DNA of 64,000 nucleotides from Paraburkholderia hiiakae (GTDB lineage Bacteria > Pseudomonadota > Gammaproteobacteria > Burkholderiales > Burkholderiaceae): contig NZ_CAJHCQ010000008.1 in NCBI RefSeq assembly GCF_904848665.1, positions 265,405 to 329,404 on the forward strand, read 5' to 3'. Below are positions 43,970-55,798 of the stretch, in pieces (the stretch's first letter is position 1; each line of letters begins with the position of its first letter). The translations under genes and the position numbers were made by a program. The notes beneath the pieces are model-generated. The model saw nothing but the letters and a program-made list of their open reading frames with translations. It was not told the DNA's origin and did no database searches.

Positions 43970-45154
43970 TCAGGTGCCGGGGCCGCCCGCGTCGGCGCTC
44001 GTAATGCGCGGCTGCTGGTCGGCGCCGCCATTGTCGAGCCACGTGCGCACGCGCGTTGCATCCGCGAAGCGCGAGTACTTGCCGCTCGAATCGAGCAGGA
44101 CCATGATCACCGGACGATTGTGAATCGTCGTCTGCATGACAAGGCACTCGCCCGCTTCGTTGATGAAGCCCGTCTTCTGCAGGCCGATGTCCCACGACGC
44201 ATTGCGAACCAGCGCATTCGTGCTGTTGTAGGCGAGATTGCGCTTGCCCGTGAACACGTCGTAGCTGCGGTCGGTCGAGAACTGGCGAATCATCGGGTAC
44301 TGGTAGGCCGCGTTCACCATCTTCACGAGGTCACGCGCGGTCGAGACGTTGTGGCTCGTGAGGCCCGTGGAATTCTCGAAGTGCGTATCGGTCATGCCGA
44401 GTTGCTTCGCCTTCGCGTTCATTGCCGCGATGAACGCCGGTCGGCCGCCCGGGTAATAGCGCGAGAGCGCCGCCGCCGCGCGGTTTTCCGACGCCATCAA
44501 CGCGATGTGCAGCATGTCCTCGCGAGAGAGCACCGAACCCACTGAAAGACGCGAGCCCGTGTTCTTCTCGTAATCGCGGTCTTCGTCCGTGACTTCGATC
44601 GATTCCGAGAGCGACTCCTTCGAGTCGAGCACGACCATCGCGGTCATGAGCTTCGAGATCGAGGCGATCGGCACGACGGCGTGCGAGTTCTTGTCGAACA
44701 GCGGCTCGAGCGAGTTCTGGTCGACCACGTACGCAACGCCCGAGCGCAGCATCAGCGAGTCGGGCGTCTCGTGCAAACCAAACGCCTGACCGACGGTCGG
44801 CTGGCGCGGTTCGAACGCGACGCGGCGCACCGCCGAATGATGGCGGCCGTTCATCGTATAGGTGACGCGGCGCTTTTTCACCACCACACGCGCATCGTCG
44901 TCGTTCGCGGCGACGGTACGGGTTGCGCCCGCCTTTTTGGTGGCCTTCGCCGTTTCCGGCTCGGCCTTCGCAACCTTCTTGGTGGCCTTTTTCGCCTTGG
45001 CCGTTTTGGCCGGTGCAGCGTCTTGCGACGCAGCAAAGGCGCCCTCAGGCGCCACGAGCGTCGCACTGATCGCGACGGAAACAGCAACCGACAACGCGGT
45101 GCTGATAACCGACGACGGCATCAGTGAGAACGACAGGAGCTTGTCGGATTTCAT
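43970..45154 (-). CDS. pbpG: D-alanyl-D-alanine endopeptidase PBP7-type
   Basis: PBP7 cleaves D-Ala-mDAP cross-links in peptidoglycan. The 394-residue protein has a signal peptide (cleavage near APEGAFAAS), a Lys/Ala-rich linker (about 45-100) and a serine transpeptidase-like domain with SxxK at Ser165-Lys168 (ASISKLMTAM), the SxN motif in MASENRAAAAL and the KTG motif in LQKTGFINEAG. It is longer than E. coli PBP7 (310) because of the basic linker, which may hold the enzyme near the murein. Start ATG 45154. Confidence 0.93.
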   Translation of the reverse strand: MKSDKLLSFSLMPSSVISTALSVAVSVAISATLVAPEGAFAASQDAAPAKTAKAKKATKKVAKAEPETAKATKKAGATRTVAANDDDARVVVKKRRVTYTMNGRHHSAVRRVAFEPRQPTVGQAFGLHETPDSLMLRSGVAYVVDQNSLEPLFDKNSHAVVPIASISKLMTAMVVLDSKESLSESIEVTDEDRDYEKNTGSRLSVGSVLSREDMLHIALMASENRAAAALSRYYPGGRPAFIAAMNAKAKQLGMTDTHFENSTGLTSHNVSTARDLVKMVNAAYQYPMIRQFSTDRSYDVFTGKRNLAYNSTNALVRNASWDIGLQKTGFINEAGECLVMQTTIHNRPVIMVLLDSSGKYSRFADATRVRTWLDNGGADQQPRITSADAGGPGT

Positions 45155-45869
45155 TGGTGTTCTTGATGGAGCGGCGGGATCGTTCGCCAAGTGTAGTAAA
45201 ACCACGAAAAATTCGCAAATTGAAGCACTTATCGGCGCTCATTAAACCGAAGTATGACCTCCGATTGAGCTAGCCAATGCACTTCCCGCATTCGATGGAG
45301 CCAGACAATTGCCAAGCCGTTCCTCTCGCCACGACGCCGCTTGCTGACAACGTTTGCGGCGCACGCACAGTGCGCTTGCTGCGTTAACGGCGTTCGTCGT
45401 GCGGAACTTGAACTGAGGAAAATACGGGTGAGATTGTCTGACCACCAGTGCCGCCGTGCCGCGCGACGCGCGTTCGACCGCAATGGATCATTAACGTTCC
45501 ATGTAGGAATTCGGTGTACGCACCCAGGTGAAATCCCACAGGCGCGTTCATATGACCCATGCCGCATCTTGCCAGAAGCCGCGTTTCTGCGCTTGTCCCA
45601 CCCTGCGCGCCGCCTTCCTCAACTAGCCTGGAGCCCCGCGCCTTGGGGCATCGGCGCAGTTGTCGCAGTCGCTCCATGCGCGAGGCATAAGTGACTGTTT
45701 AATAATAAATTATCGAGATTGTGCGACGCACCAAAAGGCCTTGACTTTCTTCCGCAGCATCCTAAAATCGAGTCAATGTTGCGACGCACAAAGCGAGTGA
45801 CAGAGCACCAGCGCCGTGCCACTTACTTCAGGCGACCCACGAAGGCCGCCGACATACAGGAGCGTAAAC
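45155..45869. other. Long intergenic region upstream of pbpG and phaP
   Basis: Of these 715 bp, the right end (45721-45791) carries the phasin promoter and two dyads. The part 45240-45700 contains open frames on both strands (minus 45229-45567; plus 45341-45694), but their composition is uneven and no signal, domain or ribosome-binding site supports them. It may hold the pbpG leader or a non-coding RNA; nothing is decisive. Confidence 0.4.
45721..45791 (+). promoter_or_regulatory. phaP promoter flanked by two TGCGACGCAC dyads
   Basis: A -35 TTGACT (45741-45746) and -10 TAAAAT (45763-45768) with a 16-bp spacer predict a start near 45775. A perfect odd palindrome GTGCGACGCAC lies at 45721-45731, ten bp upstream of the -35. 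A second copy of its core, TTGCGACGCACAA, lies at 45779-45791 over the first transcribed bases. The two copies are 58 bp apart. PhaR, the granule-sensing repressor of phasin genes, is the obvious candidate ligand. Confidence 0.7.
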
Positions 45870-46439
45870 ATGAGTCTGCTGACCCCTGAGCAATTCGCCG
45901 CTGCCCAGAAAGCCAACCTCGAAACCCTGTTCGGCCTCACCGGCAAGGCATTCGAAGGCGTGGAAAAGCTCGTCGAATTGAATCTTCAGGCCGTCCGCTC
46001 GAATCTGGCGGAATCGCAGGAACACGCCCAGCGCGCACTGTCGGTGAAGGACGCGCAGGAATTCCTGGCCCTGCAAACGAGCTATGCCCAGCCGCTGACC
46101 GAAAAGCTGCTGTCGTATGGCCGTCATGTGTATGAAATCGCCTCGGCCACCCAGGCTGAGTTTGCGAAGGTCGCCGAAGCCCACTACGAAGAGCAGAACC
46201 GCAAGGTTCAATCGCTCGTCGACAACGTCGCGAAGAACGCACCGGCTGGCTCGGAAACCGCAGTTGCCGTGATCAAGTCGGCCATCAACGCCGCGAACAC
46301 GACCTACGAAACGGTCCACAAGGCCACGAAGCAAGCCGTGGAAATGGCGGAAAGCAACTTCAACGCCGCCACCGCTGCTGCGAGCAAGGCTGCCGCCCAG
46401 GCGTCGCGCTCGGCTGCCGCTTCGGCCAAGAAGGTCTGA
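45870..46439 (+). CDS. phaP: Phasin family protein (PHA granule-associated)
   Basis: Phasins coat polyhydroxyalkanoate granules and control their size and number. The 189-residue protein is entirely helical, with the Phasin_2 start MSLLTPEQFAAAQKANLETLFGL split over conserved positions, amphipathic heptads through the centre, and an Ala/Lys/Ser-rich C-terminus (KAAAQASRSAAASAKKV). The ATG at 45870 follows CAGGAG. It is a single-gene transcript with its own promoter and terminator. No PHA synthase gene is in the window. Confidence 0.94.
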   Translation: MSLLTPEQFAAAQKANLETLFGLTGKAFEGVEKLVELNLQAVRSNLAESQEHAQRALSVKDAQEFLALQTSYAQPLTEKLLSYGRHVYEIASATQAEFAKVAEAHYEEQNRKVQSLVDNVAKNAPAGSETAVAVIKSAINAANTTYETVHKATKQAVEMAESNFNAATAAASKAAAQASRSAAASAKKV

Positions 46440-46531
46440 ACGTTGTAGAGTGAGCCGGTGCGTGCGCTGAAGCAGCGGCGCACCGGGCGCCGGACCTGAA
46501 CGCTCCGGCATGCCGCCCGGCATGTCACTTG

Positions 46532-46558
46532 CCCGGTCACCGACCGGGAATCTTTTTT
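46532..46558 (+). terminator. phaP intrinsic terminator
   Basis: A 7-bp stem (CCCGGTC / GACCGGG, loop ACC) is followed by AATCTTTTTT, about 95 bp past the phaP stop. Confidence 0.78.
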
Positions 46559-46611
46559 ACGCTCCGGCGCCTCTCGTAGCACCCCGCAGCACCGAGCGTT
46601 ACCCCAAATGC

Positions 46612-46643
46612 AAACGGCGCACTCCTCACGGAGTGCGCCGTTT
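46612..46643. terminator. Intrinsic terminator after lpdA
   Basis: A 14-bp perfect stem (AAACGGCGCACTCC / GGAGTGCGCCGTTT, loop TCAC) lies 40 bp after the lpdA stop on the minus strand. The stem ends in T3 on each strand, so it may work in both directions. Confidence 0.8.
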
Positions 46644-46682
46644 CTTCATGCGCGCCGCCGCAACGAGCGGCGCGGCACGAAC

Positions 46683-48452
46683 TTACTTCTTCTTCTGCGG
46701 CGGCAGGTCAGTACAGACGCCCTCGTACAACTCGGCCGCCATGCCGATCGACTCGCCCAGCGTCGGGTGCGGGTGGATCGTCTTGCCGATGTCGGTCGCG
46801 TCCGCGCCCATTTCCACGGCGAGGCACACTTCGCTGATGAGGTCGCCCGCGTTCAGGCCGACGATACCGCCGCCGATCACGCGATGCGTCTCTTCGTCGA
46901 AGATCAGCTTCGTGAAGCCCTCGTCGCGGCCGTTGGCGATCGCGCGGCCCGAAGCGGCCCACGGGAATACGGCCTTGCCGTACTTGATGCCTTCGGCCTT
47001 GCACTGGTCCTCGGTCTTGCCGGCCCACGCCACTTCCGGATCCGTGTAGGCCACAGACGGAATCTGCAGCGCGTCGAAGTATGCCTTTTCGCCGTGCGCC
47101 GCTTCCGCCGCCACGTGGCCTTCATGCACGGCCTTGTGCGCGAGCATCGGCTGGCCGACCACGTCGCCGATCGCGAAGATGTGCGGCACGTTGGTGCGCA
47201 TCTGCTTGTCGACTTCGATGAAGCCGCGATCCGTCACCGCTACGCCGGCCTTGTCCGCGCCGATCTTCTTGCCGTTGGGCGAGCGGCCCACGGCGACCAG
47301 CACGAGGTCGTAGCGCTGCGCTTCGGCCGGCGCCTTCTCGCCTTCGAACGACACGTAAATGCCGTCGTCCTTCGCCTCGGCCTTCGTGGTCTTGGTCTTG
47401 AGCATGACGTTCGCGAAGCGCTTCGCGTTGTACTTCTCCCAGACCTTCACGAGATCGCGGTCGGCGCCGGCCATCAGGCCGTCGAGCATTTCGACGACGT
47501 CGATCTGCGAGCCAAGCGTCGCGTAGACGGTGGCCATTTCCAGACCGATGATGCCGCCGCCGATCACGAGCATCTTCTGCGGAATCTGACGCAGTTCCAG
47601 TGCGCCGGTCGAATCGACCACGCGCGGATCTTCCGGCATGAACGGCAGCTTCACAGCCTGCGAACCGGCAGCGATGATCGCCTGCTTGAACTTGACGATC
47701 TTCTTGCCGCCCTCACCCGCCACTTCCATATGGTTCGGATCGAGGAACGTGCCCACGCCCGTCACGACTTCGACCTTGCGCGCCTTCGCCATGCCGGCGA
47801 GACCACCCGTGAGCTTCTTGACGACGCCCGACTTGAAGTCGCGCAGCTTGTCGAGATCGATCTGCGGCTTGCCGAACGTGATGCCGTGCGAGCCGAGCGC
47901 TGCGGCTTCGTCGATCACGAGCGCCGTGTGCAAGAGCGCCTTCGACGGAATGCAGCCGACGTTCAGACACACGCCGCCAAGCGTCGCATAACGCTCGACC
48001 AGCACGGTCTTCATGCCGAGGTCGGCGGAGCGGAACGCTGCCGAGTAGCCACCGGGGCCCGCGCCGAGCACGAGCATGTCGCATTCGACGTCGGCGCTAC
48101 CGCTGAAGCTGCCGGCTTGCGGTGCAGGCGCTGTGGCCTTCGGTGCTTCGGCTGCCTTCGGCGCTTCAGCGGCCTTGGGCGCTTCGGCCTTCGGCGTGGG
48201 CGCGGCCGCGCCAACGGCCGCTTCGACCAGCGCGATCACCGTGCCTTGCGAAGCCTTGTCGCCGGCCTTGAGCTTCACTTCCTTGACGGTGCCCGCGACG
48301 TCGCTGGGCACTTCCATCGTGGCCTTGTCCGACTCGAGCGAGAGCAGCGTCTGCTCCTTCTCGATGACATCGCCCGCCTTGATGTTGACTTCGATGACGT
48401 CGATGTCCTTGAAGTCGCCGATGTCCGGCACTTTCACTTCGACGAGACTCAT
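46683..48452 (-). CDS. lpdA: Dihydrolipoyl dehydrogenase (E3) with N-terminal lipoyl domain
   Basis: E3 reoxidises the lipoyl arms of the pyruvate dehydrogenase complex using FAD and NAD+. The 589-residue protein has an extra N-terminal lipoyl domain (residues 1-75, lipoyl lysine in ESDKATMEVP), an Ala/Pro/Lys-rich hinge (about 80-115), then the flavoprotein with LGAGPGGYSAA, the redox disulfide CLNVGC, and the C-terminal His/Glu motif HPHPTLGES. The extra lipoyl domain is a known trait of betaproteobacterial and neisserial pyruvate dehydrogenase E3. Last gene of the aceE-aceF-lpdA operon. Confidence 0.97.
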   Translation of the reverse strand: MSLVEVKVPDIGDFKDIDVIEVNIKAGDVIEKEQTLLSLESDKATMEVPSDVAGTVKEVKLKAGDKASQGTVIALVEAAVGAAAPTPKAEAPKAAEAPKAAEAPKATAPAPQAGSFSGSADVECDMLVLGAGPGGYSAAFRSADLGMKTVLVERYATLGGVCLNVGCIPSKALLHTALVIDEAAALGSHGITFGKPQIDLDKLRDFKSGVVKKLTGGLAGMAKARKVEVVTGVGTFLDPNHMEVAGEGGKKIVKFKQAIIAAGSQAVKLPFMPEDPRVVDSTGALELRQIPQKMLVIGGGIIGLEMATVYATLGSQIDVVEMLDGLMAGADRDLVKVWEKYNAKRFANVMLKTKTTKAEAKDDGIYVSFEGEKAPAEAQRYDLVLVAVGRSPNGKKIGADKAGVAVTDRGFIEVDKQMRTNVPHIFAIGDVVGQPMLAHKAVHEGHVAAEAAHGEKAYFDALQIPSVAYTDPEVAWAGKTEDQCKAEGIKYGKAVFPWAASGRAIANGRDEGFTKLIFDEETHRVIGGGIVGLNAGDLISEVCLAVEMGADATDIGKTIHPHPTLGESIGMAAELYEGVCTDLPPQKKK

Positions 48453-48547
48453 GGTGTCCCCTACCCCTAAAGGATGACCGGCCGCGCCAGCCGCGGCGCA
48501 CACGTTATGAACGTGCGGCGCGGCGGCGCGAGCCGGTCAAATCGGTT

Positions 48548-50215
48548 TTACAGAATCACGCGGCGGAAATCGCCGAGGATCGAAGCGAGGTACGCGTTGA
48601 AGCGCGCGGCAGCTGCACCGTCGATCACGCGGTGATCGTACGAGAGCGACAGCGGCAGCGTGAGGCGCGGCACGAACTGCTTGCCGTCCCACACCGGCTT
48701 CATCGCGCTCTTCGACAAGCCGAGGATCGCCACTTCCGGTGCGTTGATGATCGGCGTGAAGTGCGTGCCGCCGATGCCGCCGAGCGACGAGATCGAGAAG
48801 CAGCCGCCTTGCATCTGGTCCGGCTTGAGCTTGCCTTCGCGCGCGAGCTTCGAGAGCTCGGCCATTTCCTTCGCGATGTCGGCAAGACCCTTCTTGTCCG
48901 CGTCGCGGATCACCGGGACGACGAGGCCGTTCGGCGTGTCGGCGGCGAAACCGATGTGGTAGTACTGCTTGAAGACGAGGTTGTCGCCGTCGAGGCTCGC
49001 GTTGAACGCCGGGAACTTCTTGAGCGCGGCGACGCAGGCCTTGATGACGAACGCGAGCATCGTGAACTTCACGCCCGCCTTCTCGTTCTCCTTGTTCAGC
49101 TGCACGCGCAGCGCTTCGAGGTCGGTGATGTCCGCTTCGTCGTTGTTCGTGACGTGCGGGATCATGACCCAGTTGCGGTGCAGGTTCGCGCCCGAGATCT
49201 TCTTGATGCGCGAGAGCGGTTGCGTATCGATCGGGCCGAACTTCGTGAAGTCGACCTTCGGCCACGGCAGCAGGTTCAGGCCCGCGCCGCCACCTGCCGG
49301 CGCTGCGGCAGCAGCAGGAGCCGCGAGCGCGCCCGTCATCACGCCCTTCACGAACGCGGTGACGTCGTCCTGCGTGATGCGGCCCTTGGGACCCGAGCCC
49401 GTCACGCGGCCAACGTCCACGCCAAGTTCGCGCGCGAACTTGCGCACGGACGGCGATGCATGGCTCGGACGGCGCGTGCCGCCTTCGCCTGCCGGAATGA
49501 TCGGCGCCTGCGCGAGTGCCGACGGCGCGGCGGCCGCTGGCTTGGCCGGCTCTTGCTGCGGTGCGTCCGACGGTTCTTCGATGTGCTTCGCAGCCGGTGC
49601 GGCGGCAGGAGCCGCGGCGCCTTCCGCTTCGAGAACGACGATCTCGGTGCCTTCCGACACGTTGTCGCCGACCTTGACCTTGATTTCCTTGACGACGCCC
49701 GCCACCGGGCTCGGCACGTCCATGGTCGCCTTATCCGACTCGAGCGTAACGAGCGACTGCTCCTTCTCGACGCGGTCGCCCACTTTCACGCCGATCTCGA
49801 TGACCGGTACGTCCTTGTAGTCGCCGATATCGGGGACCTTGACGGACTGCACGCCGCCGCTCGCCGCAGGCGCTGCAGCCGGGGCGGGAGCCGCCGCTTG
49901 CGCGGGCGCAGCGGCAGGAGCGGCCTTCTCCGCCTTCGCGGCGGGCGCGGCAGCGGCAGGCGCCGCGGCTGCGCCGGCACCGTCCAGCACCAGCACGAGC
50001 GAGCCTTCCGACACGTTGTCGCCCACCTTGACCTTCACTTCCTTGACCGTGCCCGACGCCGGGCTCGGCACGTCCATGGTCGCCTTGTCCGACTCGAGCG
50101 TGACGAGGGACTGCTCTTTTTCGACGGTATCGCCCGCCTTCACCAGCACCTCGATTACAGGAATGTCCTTGTAATCGCCGATGTCCGGCACCTTGACTTC
50201 GATCGCTTGACTCAT
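48548..50215 (-). CDS. aceF: Dihydrolipoamide acetyltransferase (E2) of pyruvate dehydrogenase
   Basis: E2 is the core of the complex and transfers the acetyl group to CoA. The 555-residue protein has two lipoyl domains (about 1-78 and 118-195, each with ESDKATMDVPSP), Ala/Pro hinges, a peripheral-subunit-binding domain (ASPSVRKFARELGVDVGRVTG), and the catalytic domain with the active-site DHRVIDG. Start at 50215 fits the lipoyl domain N-terminus SQAIEVKVPDIGDYKD. It lies 78 bp after aceE. Confidence 0.97.
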   Translation of the reverse strand: MSQAIEVKVPDIGDYKDIPVIEVLVKAGDTVEKEQSLVTLESDKATMDVPSPASGTVKEVKVKVGDNVSEGSLVLVLDGAGAAAAPAAAAPAAKAEKAAPAAAPAQAAAPAPAAAPAASGGVQSVKVPDIGDYKDVPVIEIGVKVGDRVEKEQSLVTLESDKATMDVPSPVAGVVKEIKVKVGDNVSEGTEIVVLEAEGAAAPAAAPAAKHIEEPSDAPQQEPAKPAAAAPSALAQAPIIPAGEGGTRRPSHASPSVRKFARELGVDVGRVTGSGPKGRITQDDVTAFVKGVMTGALAAPAAAAAPAGGGAGLNLLPWPKVDFTKFGPIDTQPLSRIKKISGANLHRNWVMIPHVTNNDEADITDLEALRVQLNKENEKAGVKFTMLAFVIKACVAALKKFPAFNASLDGDNLVFKQYYHIGFAADTPNGLVVPVIRDADKKGLADIAKEMAELSKLAREGKLKPDQMQGGCFSISSLGGIGGTHFTPIINAPEVAILGLSKSAMKPVWDGKQFVPRLTLPLSLSYDHRVIDGAAAARFNAYLASILGDFRRVIL

Positions 50216-50293
50216 TGTTAGTGTCTCCGGGGCCGCATACGACACGCCTCCCCGCTTCGGGGAGGCGCACATGCCACGCACAGGGGTGATGGA

Positions 50294-52990
<2,697 letters not shown>

Positions 52991-53085
52991 GCTCGTCTCC
53001 TGGATGTAGGGGAACGCTGTTGATCGGACCATGCGGGCGGCGACGCTTAAGACGTGACCGGGCCAACCGCAGCAGCTTCGGGGCG

Positions 53086-53114
53086 ATTGTAATGACCCCC
53101 TGACCATCGCGCAA
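53086..53114 (-). promoter_or_regulatory. aceE promoter
   Basis: On the minus strand, -35 TTGCGC (53109-53114) and -10 TACAAT (53086-53091) are spaced exactly 17 bp. The start would be near 53079, giving a leader of about 90 nt. The -35 box overlaps the first arm of the inverted repeat at 53111-53164. Confidence 0.7.
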
Positions 53115-53164
53115 CAAAATTTTCGAATTGCGAGATGCGATTTTATAATGCGAAAAATTGTTGC
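53111..53164. promoter_or_regulatory. Long inverted repeat between aceE and sensor kinase gene
   Basis: Arms GCAACAAAATTTTCG (53111-53125) and CGAAAAATTGTTGC (53151-53164) are inverted copies differing by one extra base and one mismatch. The 25-bp loop contains TATAAT at 53144-53149 on the plus strand, a candidate -10 for the kinase gene. One arm touches the aceE -35 box. This arrangement is what an operator controlling both divergent genes would look like. Confidence 0.6.
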
Positions 53165-53284
53165 AGCGCACGCTTAATCGTTCGTGCCCCTGAGCCGATA
53201 ACGGCCAGTTTGCGCCCGTTTGTCTGCGATTTACGGCTTTTTTCGCGGCATTTCCGTGTCTTACGCTGCGCTACAATCCTTGCC

Positions 53285-55798
53285 ATGTTGACCGAACGGC
53301 TTTTCGCACGCTCGGCGCGGCCGCCCGGAACGCCCGGCGAGTCGTCGCCATCTCGCTGGCACCACGGACCCTGGTGGTCGAATTCCTATTTGCTGACGCC
53401 GCTCCTGTCGATCCTCGTGTTTTTGATCGTCATGAGCCTGATCTTGTGGAGCCTGAACCGCCGCGAGCAACAGCAGCAGGAAGACACGCTCTACCGCAAT
53501 GTGGCGTGGGCCCAGCAGCAAATCCGGCTTTCCATGACAGGCGCCCAGGAGCAGCTGCAGGCGCTGGCTCGCGACCTGGCCGCGGGCCACGCCGATCCGC
53601 AGTATTTCCAGACGTCCACCACGGACATCATGCAGGGCCATCCTGAGATCCTCTATCTCAACTGGTACACGAGCCAGGAGGAGCCGCGCTGGCCCAACAC
53701 GGCGATGCCGGTATTCGGCCAGCGCCTCGCTAAACCCAACGACGCGCAAATGGACGAGGCCGTGAAGGCCGCTTTCGCCGAGGCGCGCGCCACGCGCCGC
53801 CAGGTCTATTCGCCGCTCATTTACGACGACGTCGGTAATGGCTACATCACGCTCCAAACGCCGGTATACCGCGATCGGGAATTTCTTGGTTCGATCGCGG
53901 CCGTGTTCTCGGTCGAAGGCATCCTGAAGCACGACATCCCGCCCGAGCTGTCGGCCAAGTACAAGATCTCGATTCTCGACGCGAACAACCGCGAGCTCGC
54001 CACCACCTCGACGCGTCCGCGCCTGCCGCGCGACGTCTACTACGACCTGCCGCTCGACCCGCCGGGCCAGGGCGTTTCGGTGCGCGTGTACTCGTACCCG
54101 CAGATGACCAACTTCACGAACAACACGCTCGTGTGGCTGGTCGCCGGTCTGTCGTGCTTCGTGCTGTGGAGTCTCTGGAGCCTGTGGAAGCACACGCGCC
54201 AGCGTTTCGAGGCGCAGCAGGCGCTCTACGCGGAAGCGTTCTTCCGGCGCGCGATGGAAAATTCGGTGCTGATCGGCATGCGTGTGCTCGACATGCACGG
54301 GCGCATCACGCACGTGAACCCGGCGTTCTGCCGCATGACCGGCTGGGACGAAAGCGACCTCGTGGGCAAGAACGCGCCGTTCCCCTACTGGCCACGTGAC
54401 GCGTACCCCGAAATGCAGCGCCAGCTCGACATGACGCTGCGCGGCAAGGCGCCTTCTTCGGGGTTCGAGCTGCGCGTACGCCGCAAGGACGGTTCGCAAT
54501 TCCACGCGCGCCTTTATGTCTCGCCGCTCATCGACAGCTCGGGCCGCCAGACCGGCTGGATGTCGTCGATGACCGACATCACCGAGCCCAAGCGCGCACG
54601 CGAAGAGCTCGCCGCCGCGCACGAGCGCTTCACCACGGTGCTGGAAAGCCTCGACGCCGCCGTTTCGGTGCTCGCCGCCGACGAAGCCGAACTGCTGTTT
54701 GCAAACCGCTACTACCGCCACCTGTTCGGCATCCGCCCGGACGGCCATCTGGAACTCGCGGGCGGCGGCGGCTTCGATTCGGCAAGCGCCTCTTCGGACT
54801 CGATCGACATGGTCGACGCCTTCGCCGGCCTGCCCGCCACCGCGCTCACCGAGAGCACGGCGGACGCCCAGGAGGTCTACGTCGAGAGCATCCAGAAGTG
54901 GTTCGAAGTGCGCCGTCAGTACATCCAGTGGGTGGACGGCCACCTCGCTCAGATGCAGATCGCAACCGACATCACCACGCGCAAGCAGGCGCAGGAACTG
55001 GCCCGCCAGCAGGACGAAAAGCTCCAGTTCACGAGCCGCCTGATGACGATGGGCGAAATGGCGTCGTCGCTCGCGCACGAACTGAACCAGCCGCTCGCCG
55101 CGATCAACAACTATGCCTCGGGCACCGTCGCGCTCGTGAAGTCGGGCCGCGCCGCACCTGACAACCTGCTGCCCGTGCTCGAGAAAACGGCCCAGCAGGC
55201 CGTACGCGCGGGCATGATCATCAAGCGCATCCGCGAGTTCGTGAAGCGCTCTGAACCCAAGCGCCAGGCCACACGCGTGGCCGACATCGTCGCCGATGCG
55301 GTGGGTCTCGCCGAGATCGAGGCGCGCAAGCGCCGCATTCGCATCGTGACCGACATGCGCTCGCGCATGCCCGTGATTTACGTCGATCCGGTGCTGATCG
55401 AACAGGTCCTCGTCAATCTGCTGAAGAACGCGGCAGAAGCCATGGCTGAAGCGCGCCCGAATGCGATCGACCCGGTGATCCGCGTGATCGTGAAGCGCGA
55501 AGGCGGCAACGTGTGCATCAGCGTCGTCGATCAGGGCCCGGGCGTCGACGAAGCCACGGCCGAGCGCCTCTTCGAGCCCTTCTACAGCACCAAGTCGGAC
55601 GGCATGGGCATGGGCCTGAACATTTGCCGTTCCATCATCGAATCGCACCGCGGGCGTCTCTGGGTGGTCAACAACGTCGAGTCCGACGGCCACATCAGCG
55701 GCGCTACGTTCCATTGCAGTCTGCCCATCGGCGAATCGGATACCCCCTCGCGGAACACCGACGAACCGACTCCACAAACCGTTACGGGAGAGTCATGA
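53285..55798 (+). CDS. Membrane-bound PAS sensor histidine kinase
   Basis: The 837-residue protein has an N-terminal transmembrane helix (about 35-57), a periplasmic sensor region to about residue 280 with a Cache-like pattern, and a second helix (TLVWLVAGLSCFVLWSLWSLW). Two PAS domains follow (about 315-445 and 450-570), then HisKA with His598 in SLAHELNQPLAAINNY, and an HATPase with NLLKNAAEAM, DQGPGVD and GMGMGLNIC. Its HELNQPL box is that of FixL/DctB-type kinases. The stop overlaps the response-regulator ATG. It faces away from the pyruvate dehydrogenase operon across 294 bp. The signal is unknown; a small carboxylate is a reasonable guess. Confidence 0.93.
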   Translation: MLTERLFARSARPPGTPGESSPSRWHHGPWWSNSYLLTPLLSILVFLIVMSLILWSLNRREQQQQEDTLYRNVAWAQQQIRLSMTGAQEQLQALARDLAAGHADPQYFQTSTTDIMQGHPEILYLNWYTSQEEPRWPNTAMPVFGQRLAKPNDAQMDEAVKAAFAEARATRRQVYSPLIYDDVGNGYITLQTPVYRDREFLGSIAAVFSVEGILKHDIPPELSAKYKISILDANNRELATTSTRPRLPRDVYYDLPLDPPGQGVSVRVYSYPQMTNFTNNTLVWLVAGLSCFVLWSLWSLWKHTRQRFEAQQALYAEAFFRRAMENSVLIGMRVLDMHGRITHVNPAFCRMTGWDESDLVGKNAPFPYWPRDAYPEMQRQLDMTLRGKAPSSGFELRVRRKDGSQFHARLYVSPLIDSSGRQTGWMSSMTDITEPKRAREELAAAHERFTTVLESLDAAVSVLAADEAELLFANRYYRHLFGIRPDGHLELAGGGGFDSASASSDSIDMVDAFAGLPATALTESTADAQEVYVESIQKWFEVRRQYIQWVDGHLAQMQIATDITTRKQAQELARQQDEKLQFTSRLMTMGEMASSLAHELNQPLAAINNYASGTVALVKSGRAAPDNLLPVLEKTAQQAVRAGMIIKRIREFVKRSEPKRQATRVADIVADAVGLAEIEARKRRIRIVTDMRSRMPVIYVDPVLIEQVLVNLLKNAAEAMAEARPNAIDPVIRVIVKREGGNVCISVVDQGPGVDEATAERLFEPFYSTKSDGMGMGLNICRSIIESHRGRLWVVNNVESDGHISGATFHCSLPIGESDTPSRNTDEPTPQTVTGES

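Noticed and set aside
45229..45694. Two overlapping opposite-strand ORFs (112 and 117 codons) in the pbpG-phaP gap
   Set aside because: No ribosome-binding site, signal, domain or regular codon pattern; mutually antisense, so at most one could be real and neither is supported.
53261..55777. Minus-strand open frame of 838 codons
   Set aside because: Antisense to the sensor kinase, whose domains are clear on the plus strand.
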